NCBI GenBank assembly: GCA_900772695.1
Contig: CAAGRO010000393.1
Coordinates: 1-6,809 of the forward strand
Origin: an uncultured Oribacterium sp.
GTDB lineage: Bacteria; Bacillota; Clostridia; Lachnospirales; Lachnospiraceae
Length of the DNA stretch: 6,809 bases
Direction of reading: 5' to 3'
Made by a program: the position numbers and the translations under genes
Notes under the pieces: generated by a model
The model's database searches: none
What the model was told of the DNA's origin: nothing
What the model saw: the letters and a program-made list of their open reading frames with translations, nothing else
Shown here: piece after piece, positions 6,651 through 6,809 of the stretch
How the letters are laid out: every line of letters begins with the position of its first letter
How positions within the stretch are numbered: position 1 is the first letter of the stretch

Positions 6651-6802
6651 CCATACGGAGAGGCCGTGTGAAATCAAGCCAGGTCCCCTTAGCGGCACTT
6701 GGTGTTATCTCTCCCTGGAACCCTCTGCAACGCTGAGTTTTCATAAAGAAAACTCAGTGATTGCAGAGGGCCTAGTGCCGCTTAGGGTCCCTGGCTTAGA
6801 GT
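6651..6802 (+). repeat. Structured dispersed repeat, copy 2 (candidate non-coding RNA)
   Basis: This is the second copy of the element at 2093-2247, in the same orientation, upstream of the ABC operon. Pairings: an outer stem of 8 perfect pairs (6676-6683 with 6790-6797) continued by CCC/GGG pairs past a small internal loop; a second stem of 8 pairs (6692-6699 with 6774-6781); an inner stem of 7 pairs (6721-6727 with 6764-6770); and a terminal 12-bp hairpin (6731-6742 with 6748-6759) with loop ATAAA. The same pseudoknot is possible between GGAGAG (6657-6662) and CTCTCC (6709-6714). One pair in the terminal hairpin is G-T (6732/6758) where copy 1 has G-C. That is a valid G-U pair only if the plus strand is the RNA. 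The window ends seven bases after the element. Confidence 0.8.
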
Positions 6803-6809
6803 TCACCGG

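Noticed and set aside
2093..6802. The two repeats as part of a CRISPR array or as a retron
   Set aside because: There are only two copies 4.5 kb apart, with no spacers and no Cas genes. There is no reverse transcriptase, and the variable outer arms do not match a retron layout with conserved ends.

Overview
The window looks like a fragment of a clostridial (Firmicutes) genome, most likely a moderately GC-rich member of the Lachnospiraceae or a relative. This rests on protein style, on Gram-positive promoter and ribosome-binding signals, and on an exporter whose extracellular partner is anchored in a single membrane. It is an inference and no marker gene is present. All intact genes lie on the minus strand.

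Layout from right to left, the direction of transcription: (1) 6651-6802 holds copy 2 of a structured repeat of about 155 bases. (2) 6496 to 2306 is a three-gene operon: an ABC ATPase of the MacB/LolD type starting at GTG, a large secreted protein with Ig-like domains and a C-terminal membrane anchor, and a MacB/FtsX-type permease. It has a clear promoter (TTGTTT-17-TATAAT) and a perfect 8+8 inverted repeat touching the -35 box. (3) 2093-2247 holds copy 1 of the repeat, in the same orientation as copy 2, so the operon sits between direct repeats. (4) 1974 to 655 encodes a complete aspartokinase (lysC) with its own extended -10 promoter and a Rho-independent terminator. (5) 570 to 97 encodes the N-terminal 157 residues of a BaiN/YhiN (HI0933) family flavoprotein, which then ends abruptly. 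(6) Positions 2 to about 103 encode, on the opposite strand, a downstream segment of the same protein family. The gene has therefore been folded back on itself or carries an inversion.

The three operon genes plausibly form one machine. The ATPase drives the permease, and the anchored ectodomain protein acts outside the membrane as sensor, adaptor or substrate handler. The substrate is unknown. lysC is housekeeping amino-acid metabolism (aspartate to lysine, threonine, methionine and diaminopimelate).

The most interesting signal is the repeat. The two copies share an almost identical core hairpin, and their outer arms differ in sequence yet remain base-paired through about nine compensatory double changes. 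A short pseudoknot is also possible. This suggests a selected RNA (or DNA) structure and not a plain transposon scar. The second point to check is the inversion at about position 100, which could be an assembly or amplification chimera or a real invertible segment.
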